Positions 19,248-28,543 are shown, counted from the stretch's first letter. The stretch is DNA of 64,000 nt from Ensifer sp. WSM1721 (GCF_000513895.2 NZ_CP165783.1:1488001-1552000); one strand, 5' to 3'. Made by a program: numbers and translations. The notes: generated by a model from the letters alone, not told the origin.

Positions 19248-20612
19248 ATGACGGATTTCGATCTGGCGGGGATCGGCATCGGGCCGTTCAATCTCGGCCT
19301 TGCGGCTCTTCTCTCCTCCCACGAAAACCTCTCGAGCGTCTTCCTCGAGCGCAAGCCCGCATTTCGCTGGCACGAGGGGCTCATCCTTCCCGGAACGACG
19401 CTGCAGGTCCCTTTCATGGCCGACCTCGTGACCATGGCGGACCCGACCCATCGTTTGAGCTTCCTCAATTATCTTGCCGTGCACGATCGCCTGTACAAGT
19501 TCTATTTCTACGAGAACTTCATGATCCCGCGGCAGGAATACGACCACTACTGCCGTTGGGCTTCGCATGAGCTTGCCTCCTGCCGCTTCGGCGAGGACGT
19601 GGTCGACGTGACGCACGATGCGGCGTCCGATAGCTTCGTCGTCGAAAGCCGCACCGCCTCGGGCGGAAAGCAGCACTATCGAAGCCGCAACATCGCGATC
19701 GGCGTGGGTACGGCTCCCCTCCTGCCGCAATGGGCGCGGATCAAGACAACAGCCCCGCTGTTCCATTCCAGCGAGTTCGGAAAACGGCGGATCGAGCTTG
19801 CGAAACGGCGCCGCGTCACCGTCATCGGCTCCGGGCAAAGCGCCGCCGAGTGCGTGCTTGCGCTCTACAACGAGCTCACGCCCGACATGGTCGCCGCCGG
19901 CGCCTCGATCCAGTGGATTACCCGCTCGGCGGGCTTCTTCCCGATGGAATACTCCAAGCTCGGGCTCGAATATTTCACGCCCGACTACATGCGCCATTTC
20001 CATCAGATCGCGTCGGGCAGGCGCCGCGAGATCGTCGCGAACCAGGGCCTGCTCTACAAAGGCATCAGCTTTTCGACCATCGGCGAGATCTTCGATCTCA
20101 TGTACGAACGCTCGGTCGGCGGACGCGACCCCGGCCTCTCGCTCTTTTCCAATTGCGAGGTCGAGACGCTGGAGGGCGCAGGATCGTCGGGAGCATTGCG
20201 CATCCGCATCGCCCACAACCATCTCGACGAGAAGGCGACCGTGGAGACGGACGCGATCGTTGCCGCGACCGGCTACCGGCACGCCTGGCCGGAATGGCTG
20301 GACAGGCTCAAGGGCGGCGTTCTCGAAACCTGCGATCGGGGCGACCTGATCGTCGGCGAGGACTTCCGCGCGCGCCGCAGCGATGGCGGCACGGGCAATG
20401 TCTTCGTGCAGAACGCCGAAACCTTCCATCACGGCGTCGGCGCGCCCGATCTCGGCCTCGGCGCCTTCCGCAACGCCGTCATCGTCAACCAGCTTCTCGG
20501 CCGCGAGCACTACCGGGTGAGCGCGCCGGCGTCCTTCCAGAACTTCGGCCTGCCTTCCCACCAGACCGGCCCGTCCTCGATTTCAGGAGATTTCTATGCC
20601 CATGCGTCATGA
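19248..20612 (+). CDS. rhbE: Diaminopropane N-monooxygenase (IucD/lysine N6-hydroxylase family)
   Basis: 454 aa flavin-dependent N-hydroxylase producing the hydroxamate nitrogen. The FAD motif is GIGIGPFNLGLAAL at the N-terminus; the NADPH motif is VTVIGSGQSAAECVL near residue 190; the late ATG motif is AIVAATGYR. Length is normal. It starts 3 bp after rhbD and overlaps rhbF by 17 bp. Confidence 0.94.
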   Translation: MTDFDLAGIGIGPFNLGLAALLSSHENLSSVFLERKPAFRWHEGLILPGTTLQVPFMADLVTMADPTHRLSFLNYLAVHDRLYKFYFYENFMIPRQEYDHYCRWASHELASCRFGEDVVDVTHDAASDSFVVESRTASGGKQHYRSRNIAIGVGTAPLLPQWARIKTTAPLFHSSEFGKRRIELAKRRRVTVIGSGQSAAECVLALYNELTPDMVAAGASIQWITRSAGFFPMEYSKLGLEYFTPDYMRHFHQIASGRRREIVANQGLLYKGISFSTIGEIFDLMYERSVGGRDPGLSLFSNCEVETLEGAGSSGALRIRIAHNHLDEKATVETDAIVAATGYRHAWPEWLDRLKGGVLETCDRGDLIVGEDFRARRSDGGTGNVFVQNAETFHHGVGAPDLGLGAFRNAVIVNQLLGREHYRVSAPASFQNFGLPSHQTGPSSISGDFYAHAS

Positions 20613-22401
20613 TCCCCTTCTTCCCGGCGCCTTTTCCAAGGAACTCTGGCAGCAGGTCTCCGGACGGCTTTTGGCCAAGGTCATCGAGGAGTTCGCCTAC
20701 GAACGCGTATTCGGCGTCGAAGAGGAAAAACCGGGACACTACCGTTTCGATATCGGCGAGGTTCGGTATCGCTTCAGAGCCAAGCGCTATGTCTTCGACA
20801 ACCTCTCGGTCGATCCTGCGAGCATCGTCAAGAGAGAGGGCGGCAGCGACGTCCTCATCCACGACCCGCTTGCCTTCTGCGCGGAGGTGCTGCCGGAGAT
20901 CGGCGTCAAGCCGATGACGGTCGCGCATTTCATCAAGGAGCTCGGCAATACGCTCGTCGCAGATGCGCATATCGCCGCCCGGGCATCGAAGACCGGTGCG
21001 GAGCTTGCGGAGTTGGACGACATTCGCATGGAAGGCGAGACCACGGGCCACCCCTGGGTCACCGTCAGCAAAGGTCGGATCGGGCTCGGCTATTCCGACT
21101 ATCTCGCCTTTACGCCGGAAAACCAGACGCCGACGGAGGTGCTTTGGCTCGGTGTGAACAAGGATCACGCCTCTTTCGTCGCAGAACCTACGCTCACGAA
21201 CGAGGGGCTTGTCCGCGAGGCTGTCGGCGTGTCGCGCTACAATGCGTTCTGCGCCGAACTCGCCGCGCATGGGGGCTCCACCGAAACGCACTACATGATG
21301 CCGGTCCATCCCTGGCAGTGGGACCACATGATCGTGCCGCATTTCGCCGCCGACATCGCCTCCGGACATATAATGCTGCTCGGCAAGGGAGACGATCTCT
21401 ACCTGCCGCAGCAATCCGTGCGGACTTTGTCGAACATCTCCCATCCGGAGAAATCGACGTTGAAACTGTGCATGACCATCCTGAATACGGCCGTCTACCG
21501 AGGCATTCCCGGAAAGCGCGCGTTGACGGCGGCGCCGCTGACGACGTGGCTCGACGAGCTGCTGGTCAGGGATCGTTTCCTGTCGGAGGAGTGCGGCCTC
21601 GTCCTGCTCGGCGAACGGGCGGGCATGCACTATGTGCATCCACAATTCTCCCGGATCGAAGGCGCGCCCTATCAGTTCAACGAGATGCTCGGCTGCCTGT
21701 GGCGCGACAGCCTGGCCGCACATCTGAGGCCTGGCGAGAGGGGCATGCCGCTTGCCGCCCTCCTGCATGCCGGCACGGATGGCAAGCCGGTCATACAGGC
21801 ACTGGCGGAGAAAGCAGGCATTACCGTATCGGAATGGATGGCGCGCTTCTTCGATGTCGTCATCCCCCCGGTTTTCCACCTGCTTGCGAAGCACGGCCTG
21901 GCTTTTTCGGCGCACGGCCAGAATGCGACGCTCATTCTGAAGGATGGCCGCCCGGAACGCCTGGCGCTGCGCGACTTCATCGACGACGTCATCGTCTGCG
22001 ACCAGGAATTTCCCGAAACCGCCAGCATGCCGGAGAAGGTTCGGGCCGTCCTCCTGTGCCTGCCCGCCGACTTCCTGATCCACTTCATCCAAACGACGCT
22101 CTTCATTTGCGTCTTCCGCTACATGTCGGTCCTGCTCGATCGGCGCTCCGGCCTCTCCGAAGCCGCTTTTTGGGCCTTGGTGCGCGACGCGGTGCTCAGG
22201 TATCAAAGACGCTTCCCCGAGATGGAATCCCGTTTCGCGATCTTCGATCTCTTCGGCGACGAATATCCGCGCCTTTGCCTGAATCGGGTTCGCTTGTTCA
22301 CGCATGGCTATGCCGATGACGACGAGCGCCCGGTCCCGGACTTCCAGGGTATGGTGGACAATCCACTGGTCGCCTTCGAGAAGCGCAGCAACGCGGCATA
22401 G
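20596..22401 (+). CDS. rhbF: NIS siderophore synthetase, IucA/IucC family (second)
   Basis: 601 aa paralogue of RhbC for the other citrate carboxylate. Motifs: MPVHPWQWDHMIVPHF, LPQQSVRTLSNISHPEKST (contrast [10 protein letters not shown] in RhbC) and FSAHGQNATLILKDGRPERL. AGGAGA precedes the first of two close ATG codons (20596, 20602). A strong terminator follows 25 bp after the stop, so this is the last gene of the biosynthetic operon. Confidence 0.94.
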   Translation: MPMRHDPLLPGAFSKELWQQVSGRLLAKVIEEFAYERVFGVEEEKPGHYRFDIGEVRYRFRAKRYVFDNLSVDPASIVKREGGSDVLIHDPLAFCAEVLPEIGVKPMTVAHFIKELGNTLVADAHIAARASKTGAELAELDDIRMEGETTGHPWVTVSKGRIGLGYSDYLAFTPENQTPTEVLWLGVNKDHASFVAEPTLTNEGLVREAVGVSRYNAFCAELAAHGGSTETHYMMPVHPWQWDHMIVPHFAADIASGHIMLLGKGDDLYLPQQSVRTLSNISHPEKSTLKLCMTILNTAVYRGIPGKRALTAAPLTTWLDELLVRDRFLSEECGLVLLGERAGMHYVHPQFSRIEGAPYQFNEMLGCLWRDSLAAHLRPGERGMPLAALLHAGTDGKPVIQALAEKAGITVSEWMARFFDVVIPPVFHLLAKHGLAFSAHGQNATLILKDGRPERLALRDFIDDVIVCDQEFPETASMPEKVRAVLLCLPADFLIHFIQTTLFICVFRYMSVLLDRRSGLSEAAFWALVRDAVLRYQRRFPEMESRFAIFDLFGDEYPRLCLNRVRLFTHGYADDDERPVPDFQGMVDNPLVAFEKRSNAA

Positions 22402-22426
22402 CTGCGTTCAAACTGCGAAGAATAGG

Positions 22427-22452
22427 AAGGGCTGCCGTCTGGGCGGCCCTTT
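22427..22452 (+). terminator. Rho-independent terminator of the rhtX-rhb operon
   Basis: AAGGGCTGCC (22427-22436) pairs with GGCGGCCCTT (22442-22451) across a five-base loop: a 10-bp stem with one G-U pair, followed by TTTGCATTT. It lies between rhbF (+) and rhrA (-). The reverse strand lacks a T-run, so it acts mainly on the rhb transcript. Confidence 0.8.
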
Positions 22453-22472
22453 GCATTTGGAGCCGGCACTTT

Positions 22473-23420
22473 TCAGGCTGCCATGGCGGCGAGCCGGCGC
22501 AGGTCGGAGGGGCGTACGCCATAGCGGCTCCTGAAAGTGCGGTTGAAGTACGAAAGATCGTTGAAGCCGACATTGTAGGCGATCTGGCTGATCGAGGTGG
22601 AGTTGCCTTCCGCCAGGATGAGGTCCTTCGCAAGCGCCAGCCGCCGGCCGAGCAGATAGCGAGAGAAAGTCGCTCCCTCCCGGCTGAAGAACTTCTGGAT
22701 TGCTCTGGGTGTGATGCCCTCGGCCTGCGCCACGTCGGTGATCGAGAAGGAGCCGTTTGCGAGATTCTGCTCGATCAACCTCTTGATCGAGGCCATGCGG
22801 TTCTGCGGCGCGTCTCGCGGCCCCATATTGCCGACATGCTCGGCAAGCACCGGCAGAAGATCGTAGAAATGGGCGACCATCATGCCCGCGTGCTCCTCGC
22901 TCTGATATTCCTGTCTTAGCAGATAGCCGGCATAGTTCGTCAGCAGTTGCAGCGGCAGGCAATCCGCCGCGAGCGGTTGCATCATCACCGGCTTCAAAGC
23001 GCCGCGCACCGCGGCAACTGCATAGGCGGGAAGGTGCGCGCAATCGAAACGACCGCCTTCCGGCAGGGTGATTTCGGACGACGCCTCGGCGGGAAGAAAG
23101 ATCACGTCTCCGCGAGGCGTCTTCACCTGCTTGCGGCGATGATGCACGACAAGCGGACCGTCCATTGCGCGCATGATCACGATGCCGGCATCACTCACGC
23201 CGTTTGCCGCCAGGCGAAGCGGCTTTTTCGGGAAGTAGACCGTTGCCAGCGAAAGAGACACATATCGCCAGAACAATCCGGTCAAACCGGCCAGATCGCC
23301 CTCGTCCGTGGCGATCGTCGCCTCTCCGAGCATGTCCAGGAGAATGCTCCTGCAAACGAGTCTGCTTTCGTGATCCGGCAGAGAAAGCGTGCCGAATTTC
23401 AGGGGTCGGATTATCTCCAT
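22473..23420 (-). CDS. rhrA: AraC-family activator of rhizobactin genes
   Basis: 315 aa. The C-terminal ~100 residues hold the two HTH units of AraC/XylS regulators (FSITDVAQAEGITPRAIQKF and ISQIAYNVGFNDLSYFNRTF). The N-terminal domain is the longer cupin-like effector part of the group. The relative in S. meliloti activates rhbABCDEF and rhtA under iron limitation. ATG at 23420 with AGGAAAGG some 12 bases upstream is preferred to 23453, where no spaced site is seen. It is divergent from rhtA and convergent with rhbF. Confidence 0.92.
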   Translation of the reverse strand: MEIIRPLKFGTLSLPDHESRLVCRSILLDMLGEATIATDEGDLAGLTGLFWRYVSLSLATVYFPKKPLRLAANGVSDAGIVIMRAMDGPLVVHHRRKQVKTPRGDVIFLPAEASSEITLPEGGRFDCAHLPAYAVAAVRGALKPVMMQPLAADCLPLQLLTNYAGYLLRQEYQSEEHAGMMVAHFYDLLPVLAEHVGNMGPRDAPQNRMASIKRLIEQNLANGSFSITDVAQAEGITPRAIQKFFSREGATFSRYLLGRRLALAKDLILAEGNSTSISQIAYNVGFNDLSYFNRTFRSRYGVRPSDLRRLAAMAA

Positions 23421-23464
23421 GTCGTGGCCAGCCTTTCCTGTTGACGTTCGCATCCGTCCAAATG

Positions 23465-23484
23465 AGGTTCGCCATTATCCAAGC
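23465..23484 (+). promoter_or_regulatory. Candidate RhrA binding site upstream of rhtA
   Basis: AGGTTCG-N5-ATCCAAGC, identical in all fixed positions to 12610-12629 before rhtX. It ends 98 bp before the rhtA start, inside the rhrA-rhtA divergent region, so it could also affect rhrA itself. Confidence 0.6.
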
Positions 23485-23510
23485 GGCGAACACCCATAGC
23501 CCATAAAACA

Positions 23511-23525
23511 TGACTTAAATAGTCT
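23511..23525 (+). promoter_or_regulatory. Candidate iron-responsive (IRO-like) site, rhtA promoter
   Basis: TGACTTAAATAGTCT is TGA-N9-TCT, one base from TGA-N9-TCA, and contains the inverted repeat GACT-N5-AGTC. It sits 26 bases after the candidate RhrA site, almost the same spacing as at rhtX. Repression by RirA or a related iron sensor is inferred. Confidence 0.45.
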
Positions 23526-23582
23526 TGTATTTGCGGATTGCCCGCTGTCCGCGGCGGCAATTTTCTGCGCGCAGGGGGCGTT

Positions 23583-25823
23583 ATGGGTAAGAATGAGAAT
23601 GGCGGCGTTGGCCTTTACGTCTTCGCCGTAGCAGTGGCGGTTGGTACGAGTGCGCTTGCCCAGGAGGGAACCGATCAGGCCGAGGCTGCGACAAACCTGG
23701 AAGAGATCGTCGTAACCGGCGGCCGATCGCCCCAGCAGATATCGGAAATCGCCCGCACCATCTACGTCGTCGATTCGGATGAGATCCAGGCGGAGGCCCG
23801 CTCCGGCAAGACGCTGCAGCAGATTCTCGGCGACAAGGTCCCAAGCTTCGATCCCGCGAGCGAGGGCGCGCGCACATCCTTCGGGCAGAATCTGCGCGGC
23901 CGGCCGCCGCTGATCCTCATCGACGGCGTCTCGATGAATTCGGCGCGTTCGCTGAGCCGCCAGTTCGATGCCATCGATCCCTTCAATATCGAGCGGGTAG
24001 AGGTGCTGTCCGGGGCGACCGCGATCTATGGCGGAAACGCCACCGGCGGCATCATCAACATCATCACCAAGAAGGGAAAGGACGCAGAGCAGGGGCTTCA
24101 TGCGGAAGTGACCGGCGGCATGGGCAGCGGCTTTGCCGGCAGCCAGGATTTCGACCGCAACGCGGCGGGCGCCGTCACCTATAATAGCGACAATTGGGAT
24201 GCCCGCCTCTCGATCGCCGGCAACAAGACCGGCGCCTTTTACGACGGCAGCGGCACGATCCTGATCCCCGACATCACGCAGACCTCCACGGCCTTCAACG
24301 AGCGCATCGACGTGATGGGGTCGATCGGTTACCAGATCGACGAGGGCCGCCGGCTCGAATTCTCCGGGCAATATTTCGACAGCAAGCAGGAGTCGGATTA
24401 CGGGCTTTATTACGGGCCTGGCCTTGGAGCGCTGCTCGGCAATCCCAGCTTGTTCGAAACGCGTGAGGGATACGAGTCCGACTTCAATCCTCAAACGCGC
24501 CGTTCGATGTTCAACGTCACCTACACCGATGACGACGTTTTCGGGCAGCAACTGTTGCTGCAAGGCGCTTACAGAAACGAGAAAATCCGTTTCCATCCCT
24601 TCCCTAATGTTACGAACGATACCGGCCTTTATTTCTTCGGTAGTTCGCAAGACACCGACTATTACAGCATCAGGGCCGCGCTGATCGCTGAACCCACCGA
24701 CCAGTTGAAGATCACCTATGGCATCGATGCCGATCGGGATTCGTTCAAGTCGCGTCAGAACATCTTCGACCTTGGGACGGCCGCAAGCAGCGGGGGTCTG
24801 GATTTCAACACGATCGGCATCACCGGTCTCTATCCGGATATCGATGTTACGACCGTTGCCGGGTTTGCGGAGGCCAGCTACGACGCGACCGACAAGCTTA
24901 CGCTGAACGGCGGCGTCCGCTACCAATTCGTCAAGACCGAGGTGTCCGATTTCGTCGGTGCGGCGCAGCAGATCGCCATCCTTCAGGGACGTGCGACATC
25001 CGCCGATGCCATACCGGGCGGCGAAGTCGACTATGATGCCGCCCTGTTCAGTGCCGGCGCGACCTACCAGCTGACCAATACGCAGCAGGTTTACGCCAAC
25101 TTCAGCCAGGGCTTCGAACTGCCGGATCCCGCCAGGTACTACGGCGTTGGCGTCTATTCGCTATCGGGCGGACATTACACGCTGCTCAACAGCGTGAATG
25201 TCGGCGATTCGGCGCTGGAAGCGATCAAGACCAACTCGTTCGAAATCGGCTATCGTCTTGACGACGGCACCTACAATCTCGAAACCGCGGCTTACTACTC
25301 GTTCTCCGACCGCTCCATCAATCTCAATCGCTCGACCCTTGCGGTCGAGGTCGTCGATCAGGAGAGACGCGTCTACGGCGTTGAAGGAAAGGCGGGCGTA
25401 AAGCTCGACCACGGTTTCGACGTGGGAATGCTGGGCCATTGGGTGAGAACGGAGGTCAAAGGCGACGACGGCTGGGAAAAGGACTCCGTCGGCAGCGCGA
25501 GCGTCTCGAAGCTCGGCGGTTATGTCGGCTGGACCAACGACTCCCTCAGCCTGAAATTCGCCGGCCAGCACGTCTTCGAGCTCACCGATGCCGATGGCTT
25601 CACGATCGATGACTACACGCTCTTCGATTTGACCGGCGGCTACACTTTCGAGAACACGGACACCACTTTGAATTTCGGCATCCATAACGTCTTCGACACC
25701 GACTACACCACGGTCTGGGGCTCGCGCGCCAAGGCTCTTTATGGCGCTTTGGCCGACGAATCCATATTCGACTACAAGGGCCGCGGACGTACATTCGCAG
25801 TCTCGCTGACGAAAGTCTTCTGA
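23583..25823 (+). CDS. rhtA: TonB-dependent outer-membrane receptor for rhizobactin
   Basis: 746 aa. A signal peptide ends near ALAQE; a TonB box-like EEIVVTGGR follows, then the plug domain (RTSFGQNLRGRPPLILIDGV, VLSGATAIYGGNATGGIINI) and a 22-strand barrel with typical FSQGFELPDP and a C-terminal TFAVSLTKVF ending in Phe. It imports ferric rhizobactin across the outer membrane and hands it on to RhtX. AGGGGGCG precedes ATG 23583. The stop overlaps the next gene by TGATG. Confidence 0.94.
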   Translation: MGKNENGGVGLYVFAVAVAVGTSALAQEGTDQAEAATNLEEIVVTGGRSPQQISEIARTIYVVDSDEIQAEARSGKTLQQILGDKVPSFDPASEGARTSFGQNLRGRPPLILIDGVSMNSARSLSRQFDAIDPFNIERVEVLSGATAIYGGNATGGIINIITKKGKDAEQGLHAEVTGGMGSGFAGSQDFDRNAAGAVTYNSDNWDARLSIAGNKTGAFYDGSGTILIPDITQTSTAFNERIDVMGSIGYQIDEGRRLEFSGQYFDSKQESDYGLYYGPGLGALLGNPSLFETREGYESDFNPQTRRSMFNVTYTDDDVFGQQLLLQGAYRNEKIRFHPFPNVTNDTGLYFFGSSQDTDYYSIRAALIAEPTDQLKITYGIDADRDSFKSRQNIFDLGTAASSGGLDFNTIGITGLYPDIDVTTVAGFAEASYDATDKLTLNGGVRYQFVKTEVSDFVGAAQQIAILQGRATSADAIPGGEVDYDAALFSAGATYQLTNTQQVYANFSQGFELPDPARYYGVGVYSLSGGHYTLLNSVNVGDSALEAIKTNSFEIGYRLDDGTYNLETAAYYSFSDRSINLNRSTLAVEVVDQERRVYGVEGKAGVKLDHGFDVGMLGHWVRTEVKGDDGWEKDSVGSASVSKLGGYVGWTNDSLSLKFAGQHVFELTDADGFTIDDYTLFDLTGGYTFENTDTTLNFGIHNVFDTDYTTVWGSRAKALYGALADESIFDYKGRGRTFAVSLTKVF

Positions 25824-26920
25824 TGGACCAGGCCCATCAAGGAGAGCGCAATTCGCCGCCGGGCGAGAGCCGCGAGGCTCACATTCGCGGCGGCGGGTTC
25901 CGATCCCTCCAGCTCCACGCGTGCGGGCCGGTGGAGGTGTCGGAGGCGGGGTCCACCTTGTCGGTCACGGCGGCCAGCAACGATCGCGCGATCTTTAAGC
26001 TCAGGGACGGGGCGCTGACCGTTGCGGACCTCCGTGGCGGCGTCGTCGATGACTTGCGGCTCGCCTCGGCCGTTTTCGAATATCTGTTCGCCACGAAACG
26101 GGAAATGGTCTCCGTCTCACTCGAGGGGGACGGCTGGCAGCCCCTGCTGCCAGGATTGAATGAGCGCGGCCTTGTGGTCGAGAGCGCCGTTGTGCCGCGA
26201 TCGGTGTTTGCCGAGATGTTCTGGCAGATGCCTGAGATCTGGACGGGCTCGCCCTCATTCGCCTTCCCCCGACGCGACGTCTTCGACGGAAAGGCCGAAC
26301 ACCCTCTGCGGCCGCCGAAGCCGGCCGGATGTGTCTATGCCAGGTTCATACCATGGCTCTCCGGCACGCTGTCGTTCCATATCGCAACCCTCGACGACCT
26401 GCCTGACGTTCATCGCTGGATGAACGATCCGAGGGTGGACGAATTCTGGAACGAGGCAGGAAGCGAAACCGACCACCGGCGGTATCTGGAGCGCATGTTC
26501 GCCGATCCGCATATCATTCCTCTCATCGGCCGCTTCGACGAACGGCCCTTCTCGTATTTCGAGATTTACTGGGCGAAGGAAGATCTGATCGGGCCTTTCT
26601 GCAGTGCCGGCGACTACGATCGCGGCTGCCACGTCATCGTCGGAGAGGAGTCCTTTCGCGGAAAGCCCTGGTTCACGGCCTGGCTGCCTTCTCTTCTGCA
26701 TCTGATGTTCCTCGACGACCCGCGAACCGAGCGGATCGTGCAGGAACCGAGCGCGAAGCATCACCGCCAGCTCCGAAACCTGCAACGCTCGGGATTCGCT
26801 CACATAAGAAGCGTCGACCTGCCGACAAAACGGGCGGCGATCATGTCGATCTCCAGACAGCACTTCTTTACGAACCGGCTATGGCACCCGACCGCCGCTC
26901 AGGACGGGAGGGACTCATGA
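25823..26920 (+). CDS. Two-domain siderophore acyltransferase, candidate lipid-tailoring enzyme
   Basis: 365 aa. The C-terminal ~170 residues match the RhbD/IucB acyltransferase pattern: VHRWMNDPRVDEFWNEAG, FSYFEIYWAKEDLIGPFC, FRGKPWFTAWLPSLLHLMFL, ERIVQEPS. The N-terminal ~180 residues are not a domain I can name. Rhizobactin 1021 carries two different acyl groups, acetyl and decenoyl, so the locus needs two specificities; RhbD is suited to the small one and this protein is the candidate for the long chain. That assignment is inference. It is translationally coupled to rhtA and to the reductase gene downstream (ATGA overlap). Confidence 0.75.
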   Translation: MDQAHQGERNSPPGESREAHIRGGGFRSLQLHACGPVEVSEAGSTLSVTAASNDRAIFKLRDGALTVADLRGGVVDDLRLASAVFEYLFATKREMVSVSLEGDGWQPLLPGLNERGLVVESAVVPRSVFAEMFWQMPEIWTGSPSFAFPRRDVFDGKAEHPLRPPKPAGCVYARFIPWLSGTLSFHIATLDDLPDVHRWMNDPRVDEFWNEAGSETDHRRYLERMFADPHIIPLIGRFDERPFSYFEIYWAKEDLIGPFCSAGDYDRGCHVIVGEESFRGKPWFTAWLPSLLHLMFLDDPRTERIVQEPSAKHHRQLRNLQRSGFAHIRSVDLPTKRAAIMSISRQHFFTNRLWHPTAAQDGRDS

Positions 26921-27969
26921 GGGGGTTTCCTTACGGTCTGCAGGCGAAAATCATAGCGGAGAAGCCCGAGCGCCTCTTCGAGCACCTGCACGAACACTTG
27001 CTCGAGCATGACGTCGATACCCGCCTCTCGGGCGGCAGCTTGTTCGTCGAACTCGCGGCAGTGTCGGGAACATTGAGGCTGACGGAATGCGGCGTTGAAG
27101 CGGATGTTTCCGCCGCCGACCTCGAGGCCCTCTATTTCGTCAAAGTGTGGCTCGAGGGCGCCGTCACGGATGGTCCCGACGCTCGAACAATTCGGATCGA
27201 GTGGAGCGAGAGCGGTCTTCAACGCCAGTTGCCGCCGAGCTTCTCCATCCTCACGGTCGACAGTGTCGCAGATATCACGCCGCGCTTGAGGCGAGTGAGC
27301 TTTCGTGTAGCGGACGCGGGCCTTTTCGCCACATCGCGCGACATGCATTTGCGGCTCCTCTTCAATCTCCGGGAGATCGCCGAACAACATGCGTGGCAGC
27401 AGGGCCGACAAGGGGCGCCACGGTCCGACATCAGGCCCATCTGGCGCGCCTACACGATCCGCTCCGTCGACGCGGCAAGCAGCACAATCGCCATCGATTT
27501 CCTCATGCACGATGCGGAAGGCCCCGGTTGCTGTTGGGCAAGGCGCGCGAAACGCGGTGACGTGATCGGAGCCGCAGGCCCGAGCGGTGGCGGCCTCGTC
27601 GAGGCGCAATGGTATCTTCTTGCCGGAGACGAGACTGCTCTGCCGGCGATTTCCCGCATTCTGGAATCGCTCGACGAAACCACGACTGCAACGGTGATCA
27701 TCGAGGTTGCGACTTCGGCGGACGTAATACCCTTCACGAGCCCGGCGGCAGTCGAGGTCAAATGGCTGTACCGGAACGCGAGCGGTGGCGACTGTCGGGG
27801 TGACCTCGTGCAGGCGATCGCCACCGCAGACATTCCGGATGCTTCGCGGAAGCGATTTGCGTGGGTAGCCTGCGAAGCAAAGGCGGCAAGAAAAGTTCGT
27901 GCGATCCTTCGCGATCGAAGGCTTGCGAAAGACGAGCAGTCAGTCGCGGCCTATTGGCATGCAATGTGA
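26917..27969 (+). CDS. Siderophore-interacting ferric reductase with N-terminal DUF2218-like domain
   Basis: 350 aa. Residues about 1-95 look like DUF2218 (CGVEADVSAADLEALYFVKV), and the rest is a SIP/ViuB-type FAD and NAD(P)H domain: WRAYTIRSVDAASSTIAIDF, HDAEGPGCCWARRAKRGDVI, GAAGPSGGG, YLLAGDETALPAISRIL. Such enzymes release iron in the cytoplasm by reducing the ferric siderophore. GGGAGG lies six bases before ATG 26917, which overlaps the acyltransferase stop. It completes an uptake route RhtA, RhtX, reductase. Confidence 0.88.
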   Translation: MRGFPYGLQAKIIAEKPERLFEHLHEHLLEHDVDTRLSGGSLFVELAAVSGTLRLTECGVEADVSAADLEALYFVKVWLEGAVTDGPDARTIRIEWSESGLQRQLPPSFSILTVDSVADITPRLRRVSFRVADAGLFATSRDMHLRLLFNLREIAEQHAWQQGRQGAPRSDIRPIWRAYTIRSVDAASSTIAIDFLMHDAEGPGCCWARRAKRGDVIGAAGPSGGGLVEAQWYLLAGDETALPAISRILESLDETTTATVIIEVATSADVIPFTSPAAVEVKWLYRNASGGDCRGDLVQAIATADIPDASRKRFAWVACEAKAARKVRAILRDRRLAKDEQSVAAYWHAM

Positions 27970-27996
27970 GCCGATCAGGACCAACGCGGGAAAGGT

Positions 27997-28398
27997 TCAC
28001 TCGACCGGAACGACGAGCGGCAACCCTTTTTCGACGATATACGTCGCGAGCTCCGATGCGTTGCCGTTGCCGACGTTCTTTGCCACATGGGCCACTCCGG
28101 CCGGAATGAACAAGGTTTCGCCGGCATGAAGCGTGACCGGCGATCTACCCTCGAGCTGATACTCGAGCGAGCCTTCGAGGACATAGGCGACCTCTTCGCC
28201 CGGATGGGAGTGCTTGATGGAGACGGCGCCCGGGTCGAAGTCGACGCGCACCTGGTCGACCTCGCGCGCAGGCACGCTGAGATCGTGCTGCAGGAGATCG
28301 GTGCGCCGGAGCCCCGGTTGCTGAGCCTGCGCTGCGGCCAGCATCAATCCGCTGCCGACGATCAGCAACGCAGCGGCCATGATCCGAGTGTTTTTCAT
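27997..28398 (-). CDS. Secreted small cupin protein
   Basis: 133 aa. A signal peptide (cleavage near AAAQAQQ) is followed by one cupin barrel with the metal-binding motif region KHSHPGEEVAYVLEGSLEYQ and PAGVAHVAKNVGNG. The protein should be periplasmic; no substrate is evident. AAGGA sits eight bases before the ATG. It converges on the siderophore reductase with 27 bp between stops and is probably unrelated to iron. Confidence 0.85.
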   Translation of the reverse strand: MKNTRIMAAALLIVGSGLMLAAAQAQQPGLRRTDLLQHDLSVPAREVDQVRVDFDPGAVSIKHSHPGEEVAYVLEGSLEYQLEGRSPVTLHAGETLFIPAGVAHVAKNVGNGNASELATYIVEKGLPLVVPVE

Positions 28399-28543
28399 AG
28401 GGTCATCCTTTCATGACTTGGTCGAGCCTTCGTCTCGAAGCCGTCGTGATTTCAGCGCAGGCATGTATTGGCGATGTGTCGGCCGGGCGAGGCTTTTGTA
28501 TGCCCATGTATTCGCGGATGCGGCGGCTCCGCACCTTGAGCGG

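Noticed and set aside
20485..22305. 606-codon open frame antisense to rhbF
   Set aside because: Shadow of a gene with clear IucA/IucC motifs.
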